Shown in pieces: positions 26,930 to 34,888 of a stretch of 64,000 bases of DNA. The stretch spans positions 62,001 through 126,000 of the forward strand of contig NZ_JAKRFZ010000005.1 in the NCBI RefSeq assembly GCF_022347765.1, written 5' to 3'. Each line of letters opens with the position of its first letter. The first letter of the stretch is position 1. Source of the stretch: Pseudoalteromonas sp. OOF1S-7. Lineage in GTDB: Bacteria > Pseudomonadota > Gammaproteobacteria > Enterobacterales > Alteromonadaceae. The position numbers and the translations under genes are program-made. A model generated the notes under the pieces. It saw nothing but the letters and a program-made list of their open reading frames with translations. It did not search any database and had not been told where the DNA came from.

Positions 26930-27133
26930 TCAGCGGTTTCGGTTCAAAAAACGCTCTACGTTGGCAAAAAGCTTGTCGCATTTTTCAAGCTGATTCTGAT
27001 ATTCGGGGGCATCTTCATTTAATAATTCAAGAGACTCTTTTTCCTGGCGATATTCATTCACCATTTTTTCGAGCTTTTCTTCAAAACTAATTTTTCGCCC
27101 TTTATTGGCGGTTTTCTTTGATTGCTTTCGCAT
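26930..27133 (-). CDS. Small charged coiled-coil protein, 67 residues
   Basis: The ATG at 27133 is chosen over an in-frame TTG four codons upstream. The protein is very hydrophilic: a basic start (MRKQSKKTANKGRK) is followed by a long predicted helix (KLEKMVNEYRQEKESLELLN), then a second helix ending FANVERFLNRNR. There are no membrane segments or cysteines. I do not recognise the family. A fragment of its 3' end occurs at 19874-19928, which shows that related DNA was once duplicated or moved within this region. Confidence 0.6.
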   Translation of the reverse strand: MRKQSKKTANKGRKISFEEKLEKMVNEYRQEKESLELLNEDAPEYQNQLEKCDKLFANVERFLNRNR

Positions 27134-27297
27134 GCTAAGTCTCAATTTGATAGATAAGGTTTTATGAGAAATACGGGCCGGTCAAATTGATAATGCGGTA
27201 ATAACGATTAACTTTGTACGCCAGTTTTCTATATGGAGGGGTCAGAAATAGAGAATTAATTTCTGGTTAGCATTTCAGCCGTATTTTTGGGGTTACA

Positions 27298-27333
27298 TAA
27301 AGGGATATGCGCTTTAAACAACACATCCCTTTA
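27298..27333 (-). terminator. Hairpin downstream of the cold-shock gene
   Basis: Perfect 9-bp stem TAAAGGGAT/ATCCCTTTA with an 18-nt loop, 9 bases after the cold-shock gene stop. No T-run follows on the minus strand, so it may be a transcript-end stabiliser rather than a strong terminator. Confidence 0.45.
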
Positions 27334-27341
27334 TTATGATA

Positions 27342-27554
27342 TTAAGCTGCAGTGACGTTGGCAGCTTGTGGGCCTTTGGCGCCTTGTTCTGAATTGAAAG
27401 CTACTTTTTGCCCTTCAACCAGAGTTTTAAAACCATCACCTTCAATAGCTCTGAAGTGTACAAACACATCTGCGCCACCATTGTCAGGTGTGATAAAGCC
27501 AAAGCCTTTAGATTCGTTAAACCATTTTACTGAACCAGTTGTTTTATTAGACAT
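27342..27554 (-). CDS. Cold-shock protein (CspA family)
   Basis: The 70-residue single OB-fold protein carries both RNA-binding motifs, KGFGFI (RNP1) and VFVHF (RNP2), in a typical CspA sequence ([18 protein letters not shown]). It binds single-stranded RNA or DNA and melts RNA structure. A good ribosome site (GAGGT) precedes the ATG. About 245 bp upstream is free of genes, which would allow the long 5' leader typical of cold-inducible csp genes; no cold-box was confirmed. Which csp paralogue it is cannot be told. Confidence 0.95.
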   Translation of the reverse strand: MSNKTTGSVKWFNESKGFGFITPDNGGADVFVHFRAIEGDGFKTLVEGQKVAFNSEQGAKGPQAANVTAA

Positions 27555-27760
27555 ACATACCTCGATAAAATTTAAATTTAAGCTACTAAATCTGTAATGT
27601 AGGAAAAGATATCGCAGGGTAAGTATGACGAAGTGAATCGAAAAGAAACTGGGAAAGCTTGTACTAAATATTCATTAATAGCTCAGCTGTTTGAGCTGTG
27701 ACCCACTATACAGCATATAGGGTGAATAGATAGCACTTTATTTTATTTTTAGAGTTTAAC

Positions 27761-27790
27761 ATGCTCAGCATAGCCGGTTATGCTGAGCAT
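27761..27790 (-). terminator. Hairpin downstream of uraA
   Basis: Perfect 12-bp stem ATGCTCAGCATA/TATGCTGAGCAT with a 6-nt loop, 10 bases after the uraA stop. The following minus-strand bases are A-rich rather than T-rich, so termination may need extra factors. Confidence 0.55.
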
Positions 27791-27800
27791 TATTAGTAAC

Positions 27801-29036
27801 TTAATTTTCTTGCTTAGGGTTAGGTAGCAGCAGATTAAGCACAATGCCCAAAATGGCACACAAGCTCACCCCTTGCAGGCTAAACTCGGTGCTGCCAAGT
27901 TGCATACCACCGATACCGAATACTAGGATCAGCGCGATGATACTCAGGTTACGCGGTGCACTGAGGTCAGTGTCTGACTTAACCAGTGTGTTTAGACCAA
28001 CCACCGCAATCGAGCCGAATAACAGGGTCATAATCCCGCCCATAACCGGGGTCGGAATGGTCTGTAATCCGGCGCCCATTTTGCCAACAAAGGCCAGTAC
28101 GATGGCTATCACGGCCGTCCAGGTCATGACCTGAGGGTTGAAGTTACGGGTAAGCATCACCGCCCCGGTGACTTCTGAATAGGTGGTATTGGGCGGACCC
28201 CCGAATAAAGAAGCCGTAGAGGTGGCCAGGCCGTCGCCCAGTAAGGTGCGGTGCAGGCCGGGTTTTTCCAGGTAATCTTTACCGGTGACGTTACTAATCG
28301 CCATCATATCGCCTATGTGTTCAATGGCCGGAGCAATCGCCACAGGCACCATAAACAAAATGGCAGGCCAGTAAAACTCCGGCCAGACAAACGCGGGCAC
28401 GGCCAGCCAGCTGGCATTGGCCACGGCATCAAACTGCACTATGCCGAAAAACAGCGATAAGGCATACCCGGTGATAATCCCTGCCAGAATGGGAATGAGA
28501 CGAAAAATCCCTTTGGCGGTGACGGCCACCACTAAGGTCACAACGAGTGACAAGAGTGAAATGACCATTGCCTGCTCGTAGGCAACCAGCTGCACACTGC
28601 CATCGCCACTTTTGCCCATGGCCATATTAACGGCAACAGGAGCAAGCGCCAGGCCGATCACCATGATCACCGGACCGACAACAACAGGAGGTAAGATTTT
28701 ATGCAGGATGTCAGCGCCCTTAAAGCGCACCAGCAAGCTCAGTAAAATATAGGCAAACCCGGCAGCCATGAGTCCACCCATGGTCGCCGGGATCCCCCAC
28801 ACCTGCACGCTGGCAATGATGGGCGCGATAAAAGCAAAGGAAGAGGCCAGAAAAACCGGCACCTGGCCACGCGTCACAAACTGGAACACCAAAGTGCCCA
28901 GGCCTGCGGTAAACAGTGCAACGTTGGGATCCAGACCGGTCAGCAAGGGCACCAGTACCAGCGCGCCAAAGGCGACAAACAGCATCTGGGCACCGCTCAC
29001 TATGGTTTTAAGCGATGTGAAAGACGTATTGGACAT
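27801..29036 (-). CDS. uraA: Uracil permease, NCS2 family
   Basis: The 411-residue integral membrane protein has the 14-helix NCS2 layout. Signature segments are QFVTRGQVPVFLASSFAFI near residue 55 (quoted only in part of its helix), GPPNTTYSEVTGAV near 280 with the substrate-site Glu region, and PVMGGIMTLLFG near 325. It imports uracil with protons. It lies 10 bp after upp and is cotranscribed with it, so uptake is coupled to conversion of uracil to UMP by the salvage enzyme. Confidence 0.95.
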   Translation of the reverse strand: MSNTSFTSLKTIVSGAQMLFVAFGALVLVPLLTGLDPNVALFTAGLGTLVFQFVTRGQVPVFLASSFAFIAPIIASVQVWGIPATMGGLMAAGFAYILLSLLVRFKGADILHKILPPVVVGPVIMVIGLALAPVAVNMAMGKSGDGSVQLVAYEQAMVISLLSLVVTLVVAVTAKGIFRLIPILAGIITGYALSLFFGIVQFDAVANASWLAVPAFVWPEFYWPAILFMVPVAIAPAIEHIGDMMAISNVTGKDYLEKPGLHRTLLGDGLATSTASLFGGPPNTTYSEVTGAVMLTRNFNPQVMTWTAVIAIVLAFVGKMGAGLQTIPTPVMGGIMTLLFGSIAVVGLNTLVKSDTDLSAPRNLSIIALILVFGIGGMQLGSTEFSLQGVSLCAILGIVLNLLLPNPKQEN

Positions 29037-29046
29037 TCAGAATGTC

Positions 29047-29676
29047 CTACACTGTGCCAAAGATTTTATCGCCGGCATCGCCAAGGCCTGGCACTATGTA
29101 GCCTTTTTCATTCAGGTGGCTGTCCAGTGAGGCGGTGAAAATCTCTACGTCCGGGTGGGCTTCCAGGGTTTTGTCTACGCCTTCAGGTGCCGCAACCAGC
29201 ACAATGACTTTGATCTCTTTACAGCCGGCTTTTTTCAGCATGTCGATGGTGGCAATCATAGAGCCACCGGTGGCCAGCATAGGGTCAATTACCAGACTCA
29301 TGCGCTCTTCAATGTTACCAACCAGCTTCTCAAAATAGGGTACAGGCTCAAGCGTTTCTTCGTTGCGTTGCAGGCCAACCACACTGACCTTGGCGCTTGG
29401 AATTAACTGCATCACGCCTTCCATCATACCCAGCCCAGCACGCAGGATAGGCACAACGGTAATTTTCTTGCCTTTAATGTGTTGTACTGTCAGGTCATCT
29501 CCCTGCCAGCCCTTGATGGTGATATCTTCTAATGGAATGTCCTTAGTTGCTTCATAGGTCAGCAGGGTACCCACTTCCTGACATAACTCGCGAAAGCTTT
29601 TTGTGCTGATCCCATGCTCACGCATCAGGCCAAGTTTATGTTGTACAAGCGGGTGTTTGATTACATGAATGCTCAT
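29047..29676 (-). CDS. upp: Uracil phosphoribosyltransferase
   Basis: The 209-residue enzyme makes UMP from uracil and PRPP. The PRPP-binding loop is seen as [19 protein letters not shown] near residue 130, and the uracil-binding [16 protein letters not shown] lies at the C-terminus. The length is exactly that of the family. It is the first gene of the upp-uraA operon. Confidence 0.97.
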   Translation of the reverse strand: MSIHVIKHPLVQHKLGLMREHGISTKSFRELCQEVGTLLTYEATKDIPLEDITIKGWQGDDLTVQHIKGKKITVVPILRAGLGMMEGVMQLIPSAKVSVVGLQRNEETLEPVPYFEKLVGNIEERMSLVIDPMLATGGSMIATIDMLKKAGCKEIKVIVLVAAPEGVDKTLEAHPDVEIFTASLDSHLNEKGYIVPGLGDAGDKIFGTV

Positions 29677-29818
29677 TGAAAAGATACTCCAGATAAAATG
29701 TATCGCTATTTTAGCCTAGCTCTTCGAGAATTACCCTGAGATAACGCAAATAATTTATTCAATAAGTTAGGTGTAGTTTACAGGGTTAATACAACAATAA
29801 CTGGGCTACTGTTATGGC

Positions 29819-30676
29819 TCAATGCGATGGTGTCGGAAGTGGTTTAGAATGAGTTGACGCGGGGGGGAGCGAAAGCGAAATAACGCGCCGCTGCGACAGT
29901 CTGTGGCGCTGCTGCAGATAGCCAAAGTGCTTGCGCAGCAACCGGGATTGTAAACCGCTGTCCCGCGCCTGTTCCAGTGCGCGTGTAAGAATTGAAATAT
30001 GGGCTTTGTTGTCCGGGTGCAGGTAAAAATAAAAATCCAGCGGGTAACTTAGCACCAAATGAGGCTCTATGATCAGACCATTGTCCAGGGTGTAGTCATC
30101 TATTTCGTTGAGACCCCGCGAAAAGTAATCAAACCCTCGATTGCCATCAGTGAGCATTCGCAAAATGGTAGCGTGGTCGCTGGCACTTTCAACATAAGGC
30201 AGGTGGTTGGTCTGCCAGATCTGGGCGTCGTACCAGCCAGGCGCAAAGACACCGACCAGTTTGCTGTCTCGCAGGGCGTCCAGCGATGTTACCGTGTCAA
30301 AACGCGGCTGATTGCGCTGATGAATGAGTAACAGCCGTTTGCCTATCAGACCCTGAGTAAGCGGCACCGCTACCTTATGAAAAGTGGCATCACGCTGGGG
30401 CGTTGCCAGGCGCATGATCATCGTGATCTTGCCACTATTGAGCAGACGTGACTCACGTTTATATAAAGGGTTGGGGGTCATGGTGAGGGTCAGGTTGTAG
30501 CCCAGGCCATAGAGCGACTCATGGAGTAATTCGCTCAGGTACTTCTGTAATTTGACCTGGCGTACCGGCAAAGTGATGTGCAGTTCGGGCCTTGCCTGCT
30601 GGCTGGTTTGTGCAGCCACGCAGGGGCTAAGCTGCATGAGTAATATCAAATAAAAAAAGCGCTTTACCACCCACAC
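29819..30676 (-). CDS. Periplasmic solute-binding-like protein (family 3 type)
   Basis: After a signal-like start (VVKRFFYLILLMQLSPCVAAQ) comes a chain of about 260 residues with the alternating pattern of type II periplasmic binding proteins: PELHITLPV, GKITMIMRLATPQRDATF, DALRDSKLVGVFAPGWYDAQ, and a C-terminal RALEQARDSGLQSRLLRKHFG. No transport or kinase genes adjoin it, so it may be a sensor or stray binding protein. The open frame reaches 30817, but that would overlap the divergent gene at 30798; the GTG near 30676, just before the signal sequence, is preferred. The start is uncertain because no clear ribosome site is seen. Confidence 0.65.
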   Translation of the reverse strand: MWVVKRFFYLILLMQLSPCVAAQTSQQARPELHITLPVRQVKLQKYLSELLHESLYGLGYNLTLTMTPNPLYKRESRLLNSGKITMIMRLATPQRDATFHKVAVPLTQGLIGKRLLLIHQRNQPRFDTVTSLDALRDSKLVGVFAPGWYDAQIWQTNHLPYVESASDHATILRMLTDGNRGFDYFSRGLNEIDDYTLDNGLIIEPHLVLSYPLDFYFYLHPDNKAHISILTRALEQARDSGLQSRLLRKHFGYLQQRHRLSQRRVISLSLPPASTHSKPLPTPSH

Positions 30677-30797
30677 AAGTTTACTACCATTAAAGCCACG
30701 TCTTTGACAGTATAGGCAATTAACCGCGGCTGCCAGGCTAAAGCTTTTCTTTTTTTGTCGTTTATGTGAGAATTCACAGCGATAAACCGAGGACCCT

Positions 30798-31205
30798 ATG
30801 AGCAAATTCTCCGCCACATTACTGATGATAGCCGCTTTGCTTGCCTTTATTGTACAAGGTATGGCGAATGCTGTGATGGCGTGTGAAGCACATATGCAGG
30901 GTCACGATATGCACACCGCTATGATGCAGCATCACCATGAAGCTGCAGCGCCAGAAGTAACGGAGACCTCAGTTCAGCTCAAGCATGGCCATGGCAAGAT
31001 GAGTCACACGCAGCAGCCAATGGACTGCTGTGATGATGACAGTGATTGCGTATGCCTGACGCATGCTTGCGGTAGTGCACAGTTGCTGCCTGTTGCCGAA
31101 TTTTCTCTCACTACAGACTTAGTGTTCCTTGCTGCAATTTGGCATGACGACCAACTCCCCATTGCCGTCGCTCAGTCCTTATATCGCCCTCCCATTTTTG
31201 CCTGA
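30798..31205 (+). CDS. Small exported His/Cys/Met-rich protein of the copper operon
   Basis: The 135-residue protein has a hydrophobic N-terminal signal or anchor (about 6-26). It then has clusters of potential metal ligands: HMQGHDMHTAMMQHHHE near residue 33-49, KHGHGKMSH, and CCDDDSDCVC near residue 78. It ends in SLYRPPIFA, a tail shared with DUF2946/CopL-like proteins found at the head of copper-resistance operons. The inferred role is periplasmic copper or silver binding. Divergent from the binding-protein gene, it is first in a row with DUF411, cusC, cusB and cusA; the 146-bp gap after it may hold a separate promoter. Confidence 0.75.
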   Translation: MSKFSATLLMIAALLAFIVQGMANAVMACEAHMQGHDMHTAMMQHHHEAAAPEVTETSVQLKHGHGKMSHTQQPMDCCDDDSDCVCLTHACGSAQLLPVAEFSLTTDLVFLAAIWHDDQLPIAVAQSLYRPPIFA

Positions 31206-31351
31206 CCCAGGTGAAGTGCGTCTGAAATTCGGCGCCTGACCTGTCAATCCAACTTCTTAAGATGATTTCACTGCGCTGCGCAGTGTGATGTTTATATGAT
31301 TCTGACCTGCTTTCGTTATTTGAATGGGCAGGCAGAAGAAGACGGAGGCAA

Positions 31352-31843
31352 ATGATGTCTTTTACTACCAATAAATATGGTCTATTTCTGAGCGCCTGTT
31401 TGTTCTCGCTGCTGAGCCTGAGCAGCCAGGCTCAGCCGGGCCCGTTACAGGCGTTAACTGTTTACAAAACACCAACCTGTGGCTGCTGTAAAAAGTGGCT
31501 GTCGCACCTGTTGGCGCAAGGCGTAGCGGCGCAGGGCCGGGAGCTGGCGTCTTTAAGTGCGCTTAAATCACGTCACGGTATTGCACCGCGTTACCGCTCT
31601 TGTCATACCGCGCTCAGCCATGACGGCTGGGTATTTGAAGGGCATGTCCCGGCTAAGTTTATTCAGCAGTTTCTGGCCAACCCTAAAGCGAATGCCATTG
31701 GGCTGAGTGTACCTGCCATGCCACTGGGTTCGCCTGGCATGGAAGTGGATGAGCGCTTTATGCCATATCAGGTCTTACTGCTGATGAAAGATGGCAGCCA
31801 TCAGGTTTATGCGCAAATTGATACCTATGAGGAGCAGTTTTGA
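31352..31843 (+). CDS. DUF411 metal-binding protein
   Basis: The 163-residue exported protein (signal ending near SSQAQ, residue 28) has the DUF411 core. TVYKTPTCGCCKKWLSHL near residue 36 has a CxCC ligand set, followed by a thioredoxin-like alternation and GSPGMEVDERFMPYQVLLL. DUF411 proteins accompany copper and silver efflux genes and probably bind Cu(I) in the periplasm. ATG at 31352 or 31355; its TGA overlaps the ATG of the next gene, so the two are translationally coupled. Confidence 0.88.
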   Translation: MMSFTTNKYGLFLSACLFSLLSLSSQAQPGPLQALTVYKTPTCGCCKKWLSHLLAQGVAAQGRELASLSALKSRHGIAPRYRSCHTALSHDGWVFEGHVPAKFIQQFLANPKANAIGLSVPAMPLGSPGMEVDERFMPYQVLLLMKDGSHQVYAQIDTYEEQF

Positions 31844-33177
31844 TGTCGTTTTTAATTCCTGCAACAGCCCGTTGCGCGCTGTTGGGCGCACTGATAATGG
31901 CAACCGGCTCTGTGCAGGCCTCTGCCAGTTTGCCTTTACAACAAGCCATAGAGCAGGCAATCGCTCAGGATCCCTTGTTGCAAAAACGCCACCATCAGCA
32001 GCAAGCCACCTATGCGCAAGGCCTCGCTGCCGGTACGTTACCCGATCCCAAAGTGTCTTTGTCTGTGATGAATCTGCCGGTGGATGGCTGGCAACACGAC
32101 CGCGAGGCAATGACCCAGCTTAAGGTGGGCGTGAGCCAACAGTTTGGCCGTGGCGATGAGTTAGCACTTAAACGCGAGCAGCTACAGATTGCCAGTGAAG
32201 AGTACCCGCTGCTGCGCGCCGACCGGGTTGCGCAAATACGGGCACAAGTCACTCAGCTATGGCTCGATACCTATCTGGCCGAGCGCACCATTGCTCTGAT
32301 AGAGCAGGATAAAGCCCTGTTTGAGCAACTGGTCGATGTCAGTAAGGCCAGTTATGCCAATGTGGTCGGGCGTACCCGCCAGCAGGATGTGATCCGCGCG
32401 CAGCTGGAGTTGGTACAGCTCGACGACCGCCTCAGTGTTGAATACCAAAAACGGGAGTCTGCGCGTGCACAGCTGCTGGCCTGGCTGCGAGGCGCTCAGG
32501 CACACATCGCCTGGTCTGATATCAATCTGCCAGAGACCTTGCCTCAGCTAAAGGTGGCTGTCCCGGCTATTTTTATACAAGGTAAGCCGGATGCAGAGCG
32601 ACTGCTGGCACGGCTCACCAGCCATCCGGTGGTGCTGGCGCAGGATGTGCGTATTGAGGCGGCTGGTAAAGGGGTTGCGATTGCCCGCCAGCAATATAGG
32701 CCGCAGTGGGGCGTGAATGCCAGTTATGGATATCGCAGTGATATGCCAGATGGCAGCAGTCGCGCCGACTTCTTTTCGCTGGGGGTGACGCTGGATGTGC
32801 CTTTATTTACCGACAACCGTCAGGACCAATGGCTGAACTCAGCTCAGTCAAATCGCGAAGCGATTAAAACCGATAAATTACTGTTGCTGCGTGAGCTGTC
32901 TGGTCAGGTTGAAAAAGAGGCCAGCCAGCTAAGGCGATTGTCTGAGCGTCAGACCTTGTATCGGGAGCAATTACTGCAACAAACACATGAACAGGCAGAA
33001 GCTGCACTTACCGCATACACCAATGATAACGGCGATTTTGCCGAGGTCGTGCGTGCTCGCATTGCCGAGCTTAATGCCAGAGTAGCGGCCAAACAAATTG
33101 ACGTCGATGCCCTTAAAACCGTTGCCAGACTGAACTATTACCTCACCACCTATCAGCCAGGAGTGAATGATGAATAA
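31843..33177 (+). CDS. CusC-like outer membrane factor of the copper/silver efflux system
   Basis: The 444-residue TolC-family protein has a signal peptide (about 1-25). The two long helical repeats have the usual QQAIEQAIAQDPLLQKR and RADFFSLGVTLDVPLFTDNR beta-barrel entry segments. It forms the outer membrane channel of the tripartite pump with the CusB- and CusA-like proteins encoded downstream. The ATG at 31843 overlaps the DUF411 stop (ATGA type), and its 3' end overlaps the next gene by 11 bases. Confidence 0.88.
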   Translation: MSFLIPATARCALLGALIMATGSVQASASLPLQQAIEQAIAQDPLLQKRHHQQQATYAQGLAAGTLPDPKVSLSVMNLPVDGWQHDREAMTQLKVGVSQQFGRGDELALKREQLQIASEEYPLLRADRVAQIRAQVTQLWLDTYLAERTIALIEQDKALFEQLVDVSKASYANVVGRTRQQDVIRAQLELVQLDDRLSVEYQKRESARAQLLAWLRGAQAHIAWSDINLPETLPQLKVAVPAIFIQGKPDAERLLARLTSHPVVLAQDVRIEAAGKGVAIARQQYRPQWGVNASYGYRSDMPDGSSRADFFSLGVTLDVPLFTDNRQDQWLNSAQSNREAIKTDKLLLLRELSGQVEKEASQLRRLSERQTLYREQLLQQTHEQAEAALTAYTNDNGDFAEVVRARIAELNARVAAKQIDVDALKTVARLNYYLTTYQPGVNDE

Positions 33178-34873
33178 TACGCTGAAACTATTGCTAGCCG
33201 GCTTATCAGGGGGCGCGCTGAGCTATGCCCTGATGACGCTGACCGCCACTCCCTCTCATACCGCTGATGCAGAGGTCGATAGCAATAAGCCGCTCTACTG
33301 GGTGGCGCCAATGGACAGTAATTATCGCCGTGATAAACCCGGTAAGTCGCCAATGGGCATGGATCTGGTGCCTGTTTATGCCGAAAGTGAAGAGCAGGTG
33401 GCGGGGGCCGTCACCATTTCTCCTGAAGTGGTCAATAACCTGGGCGTGAGAACCGCTGCGGTTGAAGTGGGGCCGATGCACAGCACAATTTCGACGGTCG
33501 GTTACGTGCAATATGACGAAGACAAATTGGTACACATTCACCCGCGCGTCGATGGCTGGGTGGAAACCCTGTACATCAAAGCGGCCGGCGAGCCGGTGGA
33601 GCAGGGGCAGCCTTTGTATTCGCTCTATTCGCCACAGCTGGTGAATGCGCAGGAAGAATTTTTGATTGCGCTAAATCGTAACAATGCCACTCTGATCAAA
33701 GCGGCACGCGAGCGTTTAATGGCGCTGCAATTGTCGGCCGATTTTATCGCCAGTTTAGAGGCGCAGCGTCAGGTGCGTCAGACCATCACCTTCTATGCTC
33801 GCCAAAGCGGCGTGATAGCCGAGCTGAAGATCCGCGAAGGGTTTTATGTCAATCCGGGTAATACCCTGATGAGCATTGCCCAGCTGGATCAGGTCTGGGT
33901 AGAAGCCGAAGTATTCGAACGCGATACCGCGCTGGTGAAAGCCGGTCAGCCCGTTACCATGACGCTGGATTATCTGCCCGGTGAGCGCTGGCAGGGCAAT
34001 GTAGATTATGTTTATCCAACCCTCAATGAAACCACCCGAACCCTGCGGGTACGTTTGAAGTTTGACAATGCAGCAGGGCAACTGAAACCTAACATGTTTG
34101 CTCAGGTGCAAATTCAGGCCGGCAGCAAAGCACAAGCCATGCAGGTGCCGAGCGAGGCGGTGATCCGCACCGGTAAGCAGGACAGAGTTGTTGTGGCGCT
34201 GGGCGACGGGCGCTTTAAATCTGTGGCCGTCAGTTTAGGTAGAGTAGGGTTGCAAAGCACTGAGATCCTCGATGGACTTCAGCAGGACGACCGGGTCGTC
34301 ACCTCGGCTCATTTCCTGATTGATTCGGAGTCCAGCAAAAGCTCTGACTTTAAGCGTATGAGTGCGGATGCAAAACCAACTCAGGTCTGGATGGCCGGTA
34401 TAGTAAACCACTATGAGGCGCAATCGGACGTGATCAACATAACCCATGATGCCGTGCCCGAGTGGGAATGGCCCGAAATGACCATGGACTTTCAACTTGC
34501 CGAGACGCTCGACAACAGTGCGCTAAAAACCGGCCAGTCGCTGCATTTTGAGGTCACCAAAACGGATACCGGGTATGAAATCACCACCATTCACATTATG
34601 GCTGAACCGACCTTGCCAACGGCGACCGTGGACGGCCACATCAAGGCAATAGACGCCGCCTCTCGTATCGCCACCATCCATCGCGGTGCCATTGAAAAAT
34701 GGGGCCGGGCAGCGGCCACCATGGACTTTGTGATAGCCGAAGACATCGACCTGAGTGCGTTTAATGTGGGCGATCAGATCACCTTTACCTTTGAGGTGGG
34801 GGATGATTTTGTTGTGACCCGGATGCAGCATGGCGAGCAAGACTCAGCCATGTCTGAACATGCGCATCATTAA
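33167..34873 (+). CDS. CusB-like periplasmic adaptor with two C-terminal CusF-like domains
   Basis: The 568-residue RND adaptor has an N-terminal anchor/signal, then a heavy-metal-binding motif (YWVAPMDSNYRRDKPGKSPM, residues 44-63). The adaptor core, with barrel-sandwich and hairpin, covers about 80-400. Two extra domains follow. Residues about 404-480 form a CusF fold with His427, Trp435, Met438 and Met440 at exactly the H-x7-W-x2-M-x-M spacing of CusF, the Cu(I)/Ag(I) chaperone. Residues about 485-556 repeat the fold but keep only His505, Trp512 (shifted by one) and Met519. The fusion tethers the metallochaperone to the pump. ATG at 33167 or 33170, within the end of the cusC-like gene. Confidence 0.9.
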   Translation: MMNNTLKLLLAGLSGGALSYALMTLTATPSHTADAEVDSNKPLYWVAPMDSNYRRDKPGKSPMGMDLVPVYAESEEQVAGAVTISPEVVNNLGVRTAAVEVGPMHSTISTVGYVQYDEDKLVHIHPRVDGWVETLYIKAAGEPVEQGQPLYSLYSPQLVNAQEEFLIALNRNNATLIKAARERLMALQLSADFIASLEAQRQVRQTITFYARQSGVIAELKIREGFYVNPGNTLMSIAQLDQVWVEAEVFERDTALVKAGQPVTMTLDYLPGERWQGNVDYVYPTLNETTRTLRVRLKFDNAAGQLKPNMFAQVQIQAGSKAQAMQVPSEAVIRTGKQDRVVVALGDGRFKSVAVSLGRVGLQSTEILDGLQQDDRVVTSAHFLIDSESSKSSDFKRMSADAKPTQVWMAGIVNHYEAQSDVINITHDAVPEWEWPEMTMDFQLAETLDNSALKTGQSLHFEVTKTDTGYEITTIHIMAEPTLPTATVDGHIKAIDAASRIATIHRGAIEKWGRAAATMDFVIAEDIDLSAFNVGDQITFTFEVGDDFVVTRMQHGEQDSAMSEHAHH

Positions 34874-34888
34874 GCCAGGAGTATTATC

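Noticed and set aside
30677..30817. Longer N-terminus of the minus-strand binding-protein gene up to 30817
   Set aside because: It would overlap the divergent copper-operon gene start and place 47 charged and Cys-containing residues before the signal sequence.
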